Shown: positions 22,283 through 30,739 of the stretch, piece after piece
Layout: each line of letters starts with the position of its first letter
Numbering within the stretch: position 1 is the stretch's first letter
Assembly: GCA_021848365.1 (NCBI GenBank)
Contig: JAJZUS010000001.1
Span: 454,683-518,682 of the forward strand
Origin: Actinomycetes bacterium
GTDB lineage: Bacteria; Actinomycetota; Acidimicrobiia; Acidimicrobiales; RAAP-2
Length of the DNA stretch: 64,000 nucleotides
Direction of reading: 5' to 3'
The notes under the pieces: generated by a model
Told to the model about the DNA's origin: nothing
Database searches by the model: none
The model's input: the letters and a program-made list of their open reading frames with translations, nothing else
Made by a program: the position numbers and the translations under genes

Positions 22283-23275
22283 TCAGGCCGTGACCTGGGA
22301 GGACTTTCGGCCCCGCGTCGTCGCGGCGGGTGGTGGCACCGCCGAGGGAGCGAGAACGATACCGGCCCCGGGGGGCCAGGCGGTCGTGATCTCGGCCTCG
22401 ATGACCTCCCGCAGGACGCGGGCCGCTCGGGTGAGGGGGTGGCGCGAGTCACGCACGAGGCAGATCGTGCGCTCGATGACGGGCTCGGCGAGATGCACGA
22501 GGGTGAGTGAGTCGTCCATCGTGGCGAGGATGCTCGGCACGATGGCCGCCCCCAGTCCCGCGGCGACGAAGGCGTGGACCGTCGCCACCTCGGCCCCGTC
22601 CATCGCCACCAGCGGCTCGAAGCCGGCGTCGGCGAAGGCCTGGAGGGTGGCGGTGCGCAGCTCGTAGCCCTCGTGGAACATGATGAGCGGCACGTCGCGC
22701 AGGTCGCCGATCCTCACCTCGGCGCGGTGCGCCAGGGGGTGGTCCTCGCGCATGAGGAGGGCGAGGCGCTCGGTGGCGAGGGTCGTCACGTCGGCGTGGG
22801 TGCGCACGAAGGGACCGACGACGAGGGCGAGGTCGAGCCGCCCGGCGACGAGGTCGCTCGCCAGGGTGTCGGTGTCGCGCTCGACGAGGGCGAGGGAGAC
22901 CTCGGGGTGCGCGGCGCGGAACGACGCGAGGGCGCGGGGCACCAGGGTCGCGCCGATGCTCGGCGTGGCGCCGATGGTGACGTGGCCCCGCCGCAGTCCG
23001 TCGAGCTCGTCGACGGCGTGGAAGACGTCCTCCACCGTGGTGAGGGCCCGTCGGGCGATCGGCAGGAGTTCGCGGCCGGCCTCGGTGAGCGAGATGGGAC
23101 GGCGGCCCCTCACGAAGAGCGAGACGCCGAGGACGGTCTCGAGCCGGGCGATCTGGGCACTGATGGAGGGCTGGGCCATCTGGAGCTCGTCGGCCGCGGC
23201 CGTGAACTGCCCCTCGTCGGCCACGGTGACGAAGCACCGCAGCTGCTGGACCGTGAGATCACGAGGACTAAACAT
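22283..23275 (-). CDS. LysR-type transcriptional regulator
   Basis: A 330-aa LysR regulator. The N-terminal winged helix-turn-helix contains VQQLRCFVTVADEGQFTAAA and QPSISAQIARLE, and the C-terminal effector domain contains HVTIGATPSIGATLVPRALASF and GRLDLALVVGPF. The tail after residue 300 is Pro/Ala-rich and not conserved. It reads toward sdhCAB (84 nt upstream of sdhC) and diverges from the exported protein at 23346. A palindrome at 23301-23321 in the divergent space is its likely operator. The effector is unknown; a TCA-cycle acid is possible from the sdh neighbourhood. Confidence 0.93.
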   Translation of the reverse strand: MFSPRDLTVQQLRCFVTVADEGQFTAAADELQMAQPSISAQIARLETVLGVSLFVRGRRPISLTEAGRELLPIARRALTTVEDVFHAVDELDGLRRGHVTIGATPSIGATLVPRALASFRAAHPEVSLALVERDTDTLASDLVAGRLDLALVVGPFVRTHADVTTLATERLALLMREDHPLAHRAEVRIGDLRDVPLIMFHEGYELRTATLQAFADAGFEPLVAMDGAEVATVHAFVAAGLGAAIVPSILATMDDSLTLVHLAEPVIERTICLVRDSRHPLTRAARVLREVIEAEITTAWPPGAGIVLAPSAVPPPAATTRGRKSSQVTA

Positions 23276-23300
23276 AGGCTATTCCAATCGTAGAGAGAGA

Positions 23301-23321
23301 ATAGATTGATTGGAAATCTAT
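23301..23321. promoter_or_regulatory. Candidate LysR operator (ATAGATT-N7-AATCTAT)
   Basis: A perfect 7-bp inverted repeat with a 7-nt spacer lies in the AT-rich gap between the divergent lysR and the gene at 23346. It has the dyad, T/A-flanked form typical of LysR-family boxes. A second dyad, TTCCAATC (23282-23289) with GATTGGAA (23308-23315), overlaps it, and ATAGGCTAT (23274-23282) sits at the lysR start. Autoregulation is the simplest reading. Confidence 0.6.
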
Positions 23322-23345
23322 AGTCACCAACTTTACATTGGTGGC

Positions 23346-23939
23346 ATGCGCACATACAAGAAGATTCCAGCCCCCCTGTTCGCCTCTCTGCTGGTGGTCT
23401 CGGCCGCCGGCGTCGGCGTCGCCGGGGCCACCACCGTCCACCAGCCCAGCTCGACCGCCGCGGCCCACGCCACGAAGAAGGCGCCGCCCAAGGTGGTGAA
23501 GGTCGCCTTCCGCGGCGTCTACAAGGGCACGCTCGCCCTCGAGTGGTCGGCGGCGGGCGGCAAGGCCACCGCGGTGAACGGCACCGGCACCGGCACCTAC
23601 CTCGGGGCGAGCAAGCTCGTCGGCCTGAGCGGGTCGGCCCCCGCGTCGAACACCTGTGACCCGATGACGGGTACCGGGTACCTCCTCGGCGGTGGCTCGA
23701 AGCTCATGCTCACCATCATCACGAACTCGTCGCAGGCCTGCGCGGCCGGCCAGAGCGCTCCGACCTCGGTCAGCGTGAAGGGCCTCGCCAAGGTCACCTC
23801 GGGTATCGGCAAGTGGAAGGGCGCCACGGGGAACCTCAAGTTCACCGGCTCCTTCTCCATCAAGGACACCACCGCGGGCAGCAAGGAGACGGACACGTTC
23901 TCCGCGACCCTCACGGGCGTCCTGGTCATCCGCAAGTAG
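23346..23939 (+). CDS. Exported beta-rich protein of unknown function
   Basis: A 197-aa protein. MRTYKK followed by a hydrophobic stretch to about residue 30 makes a signal peptide. The mature part is Gly/Thr/Ser/Lys-rich with alternating hydrophobics, and two Cys (in SNTCDPM and SQACAAG) could form a disulfide. GIGKWKGATGNLKFTGSF recalls beta-barrel proteins of the allene-oxide-cyclase-like type, but I cannot assign a family. I chose the ATG at 23346 over upstream codons because it begins the signal peptide. No good Shine-Dalgarno is visible. Control by the adjacent LysR is likely from the operator position. Confidence 0.75.
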   Translation: MRTYKKIPAPLFASLLVVSAAGVGVAGATTVHQPSSTAAAHATKKAPPKVVKVAFRGVYKGTLALEWSAAGGKATAVNGTGTGTYLGASKLVGLSGSAPASNTCDPMTGTGYLLGGGSKLMLTIITNSSQACAAGQSAPTSVSVKGLAKVTSGIGKWKGATGNLKFTGSFSIKDTTAGSKETDTFSATLTGVLVIRK

Positions 23940-23972
23940 TTCGCGATCGCGACTAAGGGAGGAAAGAAAGAA

Positions 23973-24638
23973 ATGAGGAAAATACTCGCGTCCGTCGCCG
24001 TCGGGGCCCTGGCCCTGAGCGGGACGACGCTCGTCACGGGGGCCGTCGGGGCTAGCTCGACGACCACGACGACGGCGCCGCCCACGACCAGCACGACGGC
24101 ACCCACCACTACGACGTTGGCCCCTCCGGTCCAGGGAGCGGCGAACCTGCCGCTGTACCTCAACGTCGACACCGTCGTCGGTAGCGGCGGGACTGGCGTT
24201 CTGAAGGCTCCGATCGGGTGCGCAATGACCAACGAGTTCTACGTTGGCCAGACCGTGGTCTTCCGGATGTCCGGGGTGAACGTCGCTACCGGCGGCACCC
24301 CGCTCACGGGATCCAACGTGGCGAGTGCGACCATCACGGTGCCGGGCGTTGCGACGCCCTTCACCATGGGCTACGGCAACCACGGCACGGCGGCCTTCTG
24401 GTCCTACGGCTGGAACACCACCGGGTACGCGACGATGGGCGTCGTGCCCTTCAAGCTGACCGTGACGACCAAGTCCGTCCCGGCGGTGACGAAGGTCGTC
24501 CGCCAGAAGATCAAGGGCAAGTGGGTCCAGAAGCGCGTCGTCGTGAAGAAGGCGATCAAGGCCCAGACCTTCACCTACACCCAGGCCGGGACGTCCGCGA
24601 ACTCCCAGCTGACCATCAACCCGGTCCCCGCCGGTTGA
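23973..24638 (+). CDS. Exported protein with Thr-rich linker, unknown function
   Basis: The 221-aa protein has a signal peptide (MRKILASVAVGALALSG, cleavage probably after GAVGA). A low-complexity Thr/Pro linker covers residues 29-52. The beta-rich body contains MGYGNHGTAAFWSYGWNTTGY. A basic segment (KVVRQKIKGKWVQKRVVVKK, about residues 175-195) near the C-terminus could bind an acidic surface polymer. A very strong AGGGAGGAAAG precedes the ATG, suggesting high expression. It follows the previous exported gene by 33 nt and is closed by a hairpin at 24659-24687. No family was recognised. Confidence 0.78.
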   Translation: MRKILASVAVGALALSGTTLVTGAVGASSTTTTTAPPTTSTTAPTTTTLAPPVQGAANLPLYLNVDTVVGSGGTGVLKAPIGCAMTNEFYVGQTVVFRMSGVNVATGGTPLTGSNVASATITVPGVATPFTMGYGNHGTAAFWSYGWNTTGYATMGVVPFKLTVTTKSVPAVTKVVRQKIKGKWVQKRVVVKKAIKAQTFTYTQAGTSANSQLTINPVPAG

Positions 24639-24658
24639 TCTGATGCCGCAGTGACGGA

Positions 24659-24687
24659 CGGGCCGGCCCTCGAAAAGGGCCGGCCCG
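24659..24687 (+). terminator. Terminator after the 221-aa exported protein
   Basis: A perfect 12-bp stem (24659-24670 with 24676-24687) and 5-nt loop lies 20 nt after the stop. It has no T-run but is very stable, and it separates this gene from the one at 24746. Confidence 0.75.
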
Positions 24688-24745
24688 GTCCGAGCCACCG
24701 TTCCCACGCTGGCGGCCTCACCCTAACCCTCCGAAAGGATCCCCC

Positions 24746-26449
24746 ATGAAGATGACCCGTCACGTCGCGCACCGCGTGATGGTCCTGGCTGCGGTGGCGG
24801 CTCTGCTGCCTCTCGCCGCCGCGGCCCCCGGGGGAGCGGCCGACACCACGTCGACGCTCAACCCCACCAACCTCGTCGCCCCGTCGAACTTGCCCGGGGT
24901 CCCGGCCCTGCCCGGTCCGGTCACCCCCAGCTTCACGGTGCCGGCGACGATCTCCAACCCCCTCACCATCTCGCCCGTCCAGGCGACCCAGGGCAAGCCG
25001 ATCACGATCTCGGGCACCGGCCTGCCGGCCGCGACGAGCGTCGCCATCGTCTGGCAGACCGCCAACGTCACCTGGGTGGCGAGTCCCCAGCCGGACACCG
25101 TCAACTACCTGGGCCGCGCGCAGTCGACGCTCAACGTGACCCTCGCCACGGTGACGACCAGCTCCTCGGGTAGCTTCACCTACTCGACGAAGGCCCCGGC
25201 CGACTTCGGTGGACAGCACCAGATCTACGCGGTCGTCAACAACACGGCCGTCGCCTACGGCGCCTTCTACCTCCTGCGCACCCTGACGGTCACCCCGACG
25301 CGGGGACCGATCGGGACCCCGATCCACATCACCTACACCGGCATCGGGGCCTCCCTCTACACCGGCGGCGCGGCGCTGCTCTACGACAACAAGTTCGCGG
25401 GCGAGCTCATGGCCAACTGGACCCGCGGGACGGCGAGCGTGACCATTCGCGCGACCGGCGCGACGGGGGCCCACCTCATCCAGGTCGCTGACGCCATCAG
25501 CTACATGTACATGAACATCATCCAGTCGCCGGTGCCCTACGCCGACGTCTACCCGCAGGACGGCGGCGGCGTCACGACCTTCACCGTCACCCCGGGCCAC
25601 ACCAGCCTGACCCCGTACATCACCTGGCCGGCCAACGTGACCCCCACGATCAACGAGGTCACGACGCTCAACAACGCCGGGCTCTCGGCGGACGGCAACG
25701 CCGTCGCGACGGTCTCGCCGAAGCAGGGCGCCGTCACCACCAAGGCGACCGTCTCGGTGAGCGGGCTGCCCGGCTCGGGCCCCTACCAGCTGGCCTGGTC
25801 CTCGGTCGTGGGCAGCCGGGTGAACTGCCCGACGTCCTCCTGCTGGGCCTACACCTCGGTTCCCCTGGGCACCGCCACGGCGAGCAACGGCAGCCTCTCG
25901 ACCAGCGTGACCATCCCCGACGGACTCGGTGGCTGGCACGTCATCCTGGTCCTCTCGGGTTCGACGGTCGAGGCGCAGGTCCCCTTCTACGTCATGGAGT
26001 CGATGGTCCCCTTCTACTCCTCGAGCGGCAAGTTGCTGTCGATGGGCGTGGCGACGGCCGATGACTCCGCGACGCCGACGGCCCTCGCCAACGGACAGTC
26101 GGGCACCGGCACCTACACCTTCAAGCAGGGCCAGGAGATCACCATCAGCCTGAAGGGCGTCGGCTGGACCCAGTTCGACAACGTGCTGGGCGTCGACTAC
26201 GACAACAGCTACATCGGCTACGGGTGCGGCTTCAACTCGAACGGCTACACCGTCATCCACCTGCGCGCCACGGGCGGCCCGGGCGTGCACCTGATCGACC
26301 TGTACCCGATGTTCTACACGCAGCAGCCGTCGTTCGCGAACACGCCCTACGGCATGACCCCGATCCTCACCTACTCGAACGACGACCCGGCGCTCGCCCT
26401 CGGCTACCACGTGCCGTCGCTCCACTTCGCGATCACCATCGTGAAGTAG
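24746..26449 (+). CDS. Large exported protein with internally duplicated TIG-like modules
   Basis: A 567-aa protein with a signal peptide (about residues 1-32). A Pro/Thr-rich segment leads to Ig-like repeats: ISPVQATQGKPITISGTGLP (about 75-95) resembles VSPKQGAVTTKATVSVSGLP (about 325-345). Later, TPIHITYTGIG...ATGATGAHLIQV (about 190-250) resembles QEITISLKGVG...ATGGPGVHLIDL (about 460-520). The protein is thus two related halves, each with an IPT/TIG-like unit and a Tyr/Gly-rich unit. A surface or matrix role is inferred. A strong CCGAAAGGA lies near the ATG. It is followed by a terminator at 26472-26508. Confidence 0.8.
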   Translation: MKMTRHVAHRVMVLAAVAALLPLAAAAPGGAADTTSTLNPTNLVAPSNLPGVPALPGPVTPSFTVPATISNPLTISPVQATQGKPITISGTGLPAATSVAIVWQTANVTWVASPQPDTVNYLGRAQSTLNVTLATVTTSSSGSFTYSTKAPADFGGQHQIYAVVNNTAVAYGAFYLLRTLTVTPTRGPIGTPIHITYTGIGASLYTGGAALLYDNKFAGELMANWTRGTASVTIRATGATGAHLIQVADAISYMYMNIIQSPVPYADVYPQDGGGVTTFTVTPGHTSLTPYITWPANVTPTINEVTTLNNAGLSADGNAVATVSPKQGAVTTKATVSVSGLPGSGPYQLAWSSVVGSRVNCPTSSCWAYTSVPLGTATASNGSLSTSVTIPDGLGGWHVILVLSGSTVEAQVPFYVMESMVPFYSSSGKLLSMGVATADDSATPTALANGQSGTGTYTFKQGQEITISLKGVGWTQFDNVLGVDYDNSYIGYGCGFNSNGYTVIHLRATGGPGVHLIDLYPMFYTQQPSFANTPYGMTPILTYSNDDPALALGYHVPSLHFAITIVK

Positions 26450-26471
26450 CTCGCTAGCCTCCCAACTGCGA

Positions 26472-26508
26472 ACCACGAGTCCCCGTCGTCAAGACGGGGA
26501 CTCGTGGT
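26472..26508. terminator. Bidirectional terminator between convergent genes
   Basis: A perfect 16-bp stem (26472-26487 with 26493-26508, loop GTCAA) lies between the exported protein gene and the convergent MmpL gene ending at 26537. It can serve both strands. Confidence 0.82.
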
Positions 26509-26536
26509 GTCCGCCCCCGTGTCGGTCGAGTCTCGG

Positions 26537-28627
26537 TCAGCCGGAGACGGGGTCGCGCCCGGCTCGTGACGGTCGCCGGCCCCAGACGCGATCGCCGAGG
26601 AGGGCGACCAGGGCGGGTAGGACGAGGCCTCGCACGATGGTGGCGTCGAGGGCGACCCCGACCCCGAGGCCCACCCCCAACTCCTGGAGCCCGGCGACTC
26701 GTCCGATGACGAACCCCGCGAGGGCGGCGACCATGATCGCGGCGGCGCTCGTGACGACGCCGCCGGTCTCGGCGAGGCCCTCGACGAGGGCCTCGCGGGT
26801 CGCGAGCCCCCGATCGTGAGCCTCGCGCACCCGCGCGACGATGAAGACCTCGTAGTCCATCGAGAGCCCGAAGAGCACCGCGAAGACGAAGACCGGCACC
26901 CAGCCCTCGATCTGACCGACGTGGTAGGTGCCGAGGAGGCCCCCCGCGCCTTCGCGGAAGACGACGACGAGGGCCCCGTAGCTGACGGCCACCGTCACGA
27001 GATCGAGCAGGACGGCGAGGAGGGCGAGTAAGAGCGACGAGAAGGCGGCCGTCAGGGCGGCGAGGGCGATCGCCAGCGCGACGGCGACGAGGTAGGGGAG
27101 GGGACCGTAGATGGCGTGGAGGAAGTCGACGCCCTGCGCGGGCGCCCCGCCCACGGCCCAGGTCGTCCCGGCGGGCCAGGACGTCGCGGCGACGTCGCGG
27201 CGCACGACCCCGACGAGGGCCTGGCTCGCGGGGGCCCCGAACTCGTCGGGCCCGATGACGAGGACCCGGGCGATGCGACGGGTCCCGTCGACGTAGGGCG
27301 GACGGGTGTCGAGGGCGACGAGGCTCACCCCCGGGGTCGTGAGGAGGGTCGTCGCGAGGCTCTGGCGGGCCGCGACCTCGGCGGGGGCGTTCGCTCCGCC
27401 GGGTCGCCCGGTGTCGATGAGGACCTCGAGGGGGGTGAGGAATCCCGGGCCGATCGTCGCGCCGACGAGCGAGATCGCCCGGGCCGAGGGCATCTCGGGG
27501 GGGATCGCGGTGAGGGATCCCGGCGTGAGGTGCAGCTGGGCGGCCCCCGCCCCGAGGGCGCCCAGGGCGACGAGGCTCGAGAGCAGCACCCGTACGGGGT
27601 GCGCGACGACCCGACGGGTGATCCGGGCCCACCGCCCGGTCGCCGGGTCGCCTCCGAGGAGGCCGCGCCCGGCGAGACGGGTCCCGAGGAGGGAGAGGAG
27701 GGCCGGTAGGAGGGTGAGGGCCGAGGCGAGGGCGACGACCGGGACGACGAGTCCCGCCACCCCGAGCGAACGGACCAGGGGCACCGGCACGGCGAGGAGG
27801 GTGGCGAGCCCGATCGCGACGACCGACCCCGAGAGCAGGACGGTCCGCCCGGCCGTCGCCATGGTGGCGAGGACGGCCGTCGCGGGTGCCGAGCGCGTGA
27901 GCTCGCGGCGCATCCGGTGTACCACGAGCAGGGCGTAGTCGACGGCGAGGCCCAGGCCGACGAGGGCGACCACGTTGGGCACGTAGAGGACCATGAGGAC
28001 GTGCCCGGCGAGCAGGTCGACCACGCCGAGCGCCGTCGCCGTGGTGAGGGCCGCGACGACGAGGGGCACGAGGACGGCCCAGCCCACGCCGAGGAGGGCG
28101 ACGAGCAGGAGGACGGTGGCGGCTCCGGCCGCGATCTCCCCGACGGCGAGGTCGTGGCGCAGCACCGGGGTCACGTCGTACTGGAGGGCGGCCGGGCCGG
28201 TGACGAGGGCGCCGGTGACCCCCTCGCGGGCGAGGGCCGCGCGCAGCGGGCCGGTGAGGGCGGCCGCGGCGTTGAGCGAGAGGGGGGACTCGAGGTCGAC
28301 CAGCTGGATCCCCGCGACGCGCTGGTCGGCGACGACGTGGAGGGCGGGGACGCGCGCGAGGGCCCGACGCAGGCGCCGCTCGACCCCCGGGGCCGCGCGA
28401 TCGCTCACGTGGGGCACGACGATGGTGACGGCCCCCTCGATGTTCTCGTGGAAGGCGGCGAGCAGCTGGTCGGCCCGGGCCGACTGGGTCCCCGGGACGG
28501 CGAGTGAGGTCGTCAGGCGCGAGCCGAGCTGGGCGTAGCCGAGCAGTCCGGCGAGGGCCGCGAGGACCCAGACCGTGAGGACGAGCGCGCGGACGCGCAC
28601 CACCGCGCGGGTCCAGCGTTCGAGCAC
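26537..28627 (-). CDS. MmpL/RND-family membrane transporter
   Basis: A 696-aa MMPL-family export protein. Each half has one N-terminal helix, a large extracytoplasmic loop and about five clustered helices. The paired Asp-Tyr proton-relay motifs are visible in GLAVDYALLVVHRMRRE (first half) and GLSMDYEVFIVARVREA (second half). Such proteins export lipids, glycolipids or small molecules by proton motive force. The substrate is not indicated. The GTG start lies 43 nt after ctaF on the same strand, with a hairpin between, so it may have its own promoter. Confidence 0.92.
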   Translation of the reverse strand: MLERWTRAVVRVRALVLTVWVLAALAGLLGYAQLGSRLTTSLAVPGTQSARADQLLAAFHENIEGAVTIVVPHVSDRAAPGVERRLRRALARVPALHVVADQRVAGIQLVDLESPLSLNAAAALTGPLRAALAREGVTGALVTGPAALQYDVTPVLRHDLAVGEIAAGAATVLLLVALLGVGWAVLVPLVVAALTTATALGVVDLLAGHVLMVLYVPNVVALVGLGLAVDYALLVVHRMRRELTRSAPATAVLATMATAGRTVLLSGSVVAIGLATLLAVPVPLVRSLGVAGLVVPVVALASALTLLPALLSLLGTRLAGRGLLGGDPATGRWARITRRVVAHPVRVLLSSLVALGALGAGAAQLHLTPGSLTAIPPEMPSARAISLVGATIGPGFLTPLEVLIDTGRPGGANAPAEVAARQSLATTLLTTPGVSLVALDTRPPYVDGTRRIARVLVIGPDEFGAPASQALVGVVRRDVAATSWPAGTTWAVGGAPAQGVDFLHAIYGPLPYLVAVALAIALAALTAAFSSLLLALLAVLLDLVTVAVSYGALVVVFREGAGGLLGTYHVGQIEGWVPVFVFAVLFGLSMDYEVFIVARVREAHDRGLATREALVEGLAETGGVVTSAAAIMVAALAGFVIGRVAGLQELGVGLGVGVALDATIVRGLVLPALVALLGDRVWGRRPSRAGRDPVSG

Positions 28628-28640
28628 CCCAGAAGGGTAA

Positions 28641-28656
28641 CGCGCCGCCCGGCGCG
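28641..28656 (-). terminator. Hairpin between ctaF and the MmpL gene
   Basis: A CGCGCC / GGCGCG 6-bp stem with a 4-nt loop, followed by further GC-rich self-complementary bases, lies just downstream of ctaF. It is a candidate end for the ctaCDF transcript, though weak without a T-run. Confidence 0.4.
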
Positions 28657-28670
28657 CCCGGCGCGAGCGA

Positions 28671-29063
28671 TCAGACGCGGCCGCCGCGGCGTCCCTCGGC
28701 GATGCCGCCGAGGAGGGCCCAGGTGACGAGGGCGATGCCCGGCACCAGCAGCCAGATCCCGAAGACGAGGGCCAGCACCACGAAGAAGGCGCCCATGCCC
28801 ATCGTGAAGGGCCAGATCGAGGTGCCGGGGAAGGCGCCGACGACGCCGGCCGACTGGGCCGGGGTCGCGGTGGGGTCGTCCTCGGGGCGGGTGCGCATGC
28901 GACGGCTCCACCACCAGTAGTAACTACCGGGCAGGAAGCCGAGCAGCATGGCGGCGACCAGCATCACGCCGCCGGCGTTCTCCACCGACCAGCGCCAGTA
29001 GACGGCCGCGACGATCCCGAAGAAGAGGCCGAGGATGAGCAGGATCTTCGCTTCGACCTTCAT
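28671..29063 (-). CDS. ctaF: Cytochrome c oxidase subunit IV (actinobacterial CtaF)
   Basis: A 130-aa protein with four predicted helices: two at residues 6-50 and two at 80-125. The GFLPGSYYWWWSRRM segment between the pairs is typical of the actinobacterial subunit IV of aa3 oxidase. Its ATG overlaps the ctaD stop (ATGA). It stabilises the oxidase complex and has no cofactors. Confidence 0.9.
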   Translation of the reverse strand: MKVEAKILLILGLFFGIVAAVYWRWSVENAGGVMLVAAMLLGFLPGSYYWWWSRRMRTRPEDDPTATPAQSAGVVGAFPGTSIWPFTMGMGAFFVVLALVFGIWLLVPGIALVTWALLGGIAEGRRGGRV

Positions 29064-30739
29064 CGCGCCTCATCCTTCGCGTGCTCGCCGTGTCCGAGGG
29101 CCGTGTGCTCCGGGTGGTTGTAGTCCCACGTCGGGCGCTCCGAGCGGATCGGGGGCAGACGGTAGAAGTTGTGGTGGGGCGGCGGCGAGGTGGTGAACCA
29201 TTCGAGCGTGTGGCCGTCCCACGGGTTGTCACCGGCCGGGTACTTCTTCCAGCTCACGATGATGTTGACGACGAAGAGGATCGTCGAGACGCCGATGAGG
29301 ATCGCGCCGACCGTCGCCACGTCGTTGAGGAACTTCCACTGCGGGTCGTGGGGGTAGACGGCCATGCGCCGCGGCATGCCGCGCAGTCCCAGCAGGTAGA
29401 TCGGGAAGGTGAAGACCTGGGTCCCGACGAAGAGGAACCAGAACTGGATCTTGCCGATCGTCTCGTTCAGCAGGTAGCCGGTGATCTTCGGTCCCCAGTA
29501 GTAGAGACCGGCCATGCCCGCGAGCACCAGGGCCATCACGACCGAGTGGAAGTGGGCCACCACGAAGTAGGTGTCGTGGGTGAAGAAGTCGAGCGGCGGG
29601 CTGGCGAGATAGATGCCGGTGAGGCCGCCGATGAGGAAGGTCACGAGGAACCCGATCGCCATGAGCATGGCGGTCGAGAACCATATCTCCCCTCGCCACA
29701 TCGTCCCGATCCAGTTGAATATCTTGATCCCCGTCGGCACCGCGATGAGCAGGCTCATGATCGAGAAGAAGGGGAGCAGGACGACGCCCGTGGTGAACAT
29801 GTGGTGGGCCCACACGCCGAGCGACAGGGCCGCGATCGTGAGGGTCGCGAAGACCATGCCCTTGTAGCCGAAGACCGGCTTGCGCGAGAAGACGGCGATG
29901 ATCTCGGTGACCATGCCGAAGAACGGCAGGGCCAGGATGTAGACCTCCGGGTGGCCCCAGAACCAGAAGATGTGCTGCCAGAGCACCGGCACCCCGCCGC
30001 CGGCGACCGAGAAGATGTGGGTCCCGAAGTGGCGGTCAGCGTAGAGCATGACCAGGCCGGCCGTGAGGACCGGGAAGGCGAGCAGGATGAGCAGCGCCGT
30101 CACCAGGAGGTTCCAGGTGAAGATCGGCATGCGGAACATCGTCATGCCCGGCGCGCGCAGGTAGAAGATGGTCGCGACCAGGTTGACGCCGGTGAAGATC
30201 GCCGAGAAGCCCGTCAGCAGCAGCCCGCCGATCCAGAGGTCGGCGCCGGCGCCGGGGGTGTTGATCGAGTTGGAGAGGGGCGCGTAGCCGACCCAGCCGA
30301 AGTTCGCGGCGCCACCGGCGGTGAAGAAGCCCGAGAGCATGGTGATCGAGCCCGTCAGGTACAGCCAGTAGGAGAGGGCGTTGAGGCGCGGGAAGGCCAT
30401 GTCGGGGGCGCCGATCTGGATCGGCACCACGATGTTGGCGAGCGCCCCGAAGGCGAAGGGTCCGGCGAAGAGGTAGATCATCACCGAGCCGTGCATGGTG
30501 AAGAGCTCGTTGTACTGGGCCAGCGAGACGAGCGTCCCGTTGGGGCTCGCCAGCTGGGCGCGGATGATCTCGGCGAAGAGGCCGCCGATCACCAGCATGA
30601 TCACCGCGGTGACGGTGTAGGAGAGGCCGATGACCTTGTGGTCGGTCGTGGTCAGCCACTTGAGGACGCCGCGGGGGCCGTGGTCCTCGTGGTGTCCGTG
30701 GTCACCCACGGCGACGGGGTGCTCGAGGACGTCGGTCAT
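29060..30739 (-). CDS. ctaD: Cytochrome c oxidase subunit I
   Basis: Catalytic haem-copper subunit of an aa3-type oxidase; reduces O2 and pumps protons. The ATG at 30739, sharing one base with the ctaC stop, gives 559 aa; the longer open frame is a shadow across ctaC. Low-spin haem ligand His83 is in TMHGSVM. CuB ligands are His263 with cross-link Tyr267 in WGHPEVY, and His312/His313 in AHHMF. VAHFHSVVM holds the haem ligands near residue 400. The Glu of HPEVY marks an A-type proton channel. A His-rich soluble N-terminus (GDHGHHEDHG) is unusual but harmless. Confidence 0.97.
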   Translation of the reverse strand: MTDVLEHPVAVGDHGHHEDHGPRGVLKWLTTTDHKVIGLSYTVTAVIMLVIGGLFAEIIRAQLASPNGTLVSLAQYNELFTMHGSVMIYLFAGPFAFGALANIVVPIQIGAPDMAFPRLNALSYWLYLTGSITMLSGFFTAGGAANFGWVGYAPLSNSINTPGAGADLWIGGLLLTGFSAIFTGVNLVATIFYLRAPGMTMFRMPIFTWNLLVTALLILLAFPVLTAGLVMLYADRHFGTHIFSVAGGGVPVLWQHIFWFWGHPEVYILALPFFGMVTEIIAVFSRKPVFGYKGMVFATLTIAALSLGVWAHHMFTTGVVLLPFFSIMSLLIAVPTGIKIFNWIGTMWRGEIWFSTAMLMAIGFLVTFLIGGLTGIYLASPPLDFFTHDTYFVVAHFHSVVMALVLAGMAGLYYWGPKITGYLLNETIGKIQFWFLFVGTQVFTFPIYLLGLRGMPRRMAVYPHDPQWKFLNDVATVGAILIGVSTILFVVNIIVSWKKYPAGDNPWDGHTLEWFTTSPPPHHNFYRLPPIRSERPTWDYNHPEHTALGHGEHAKDEAR

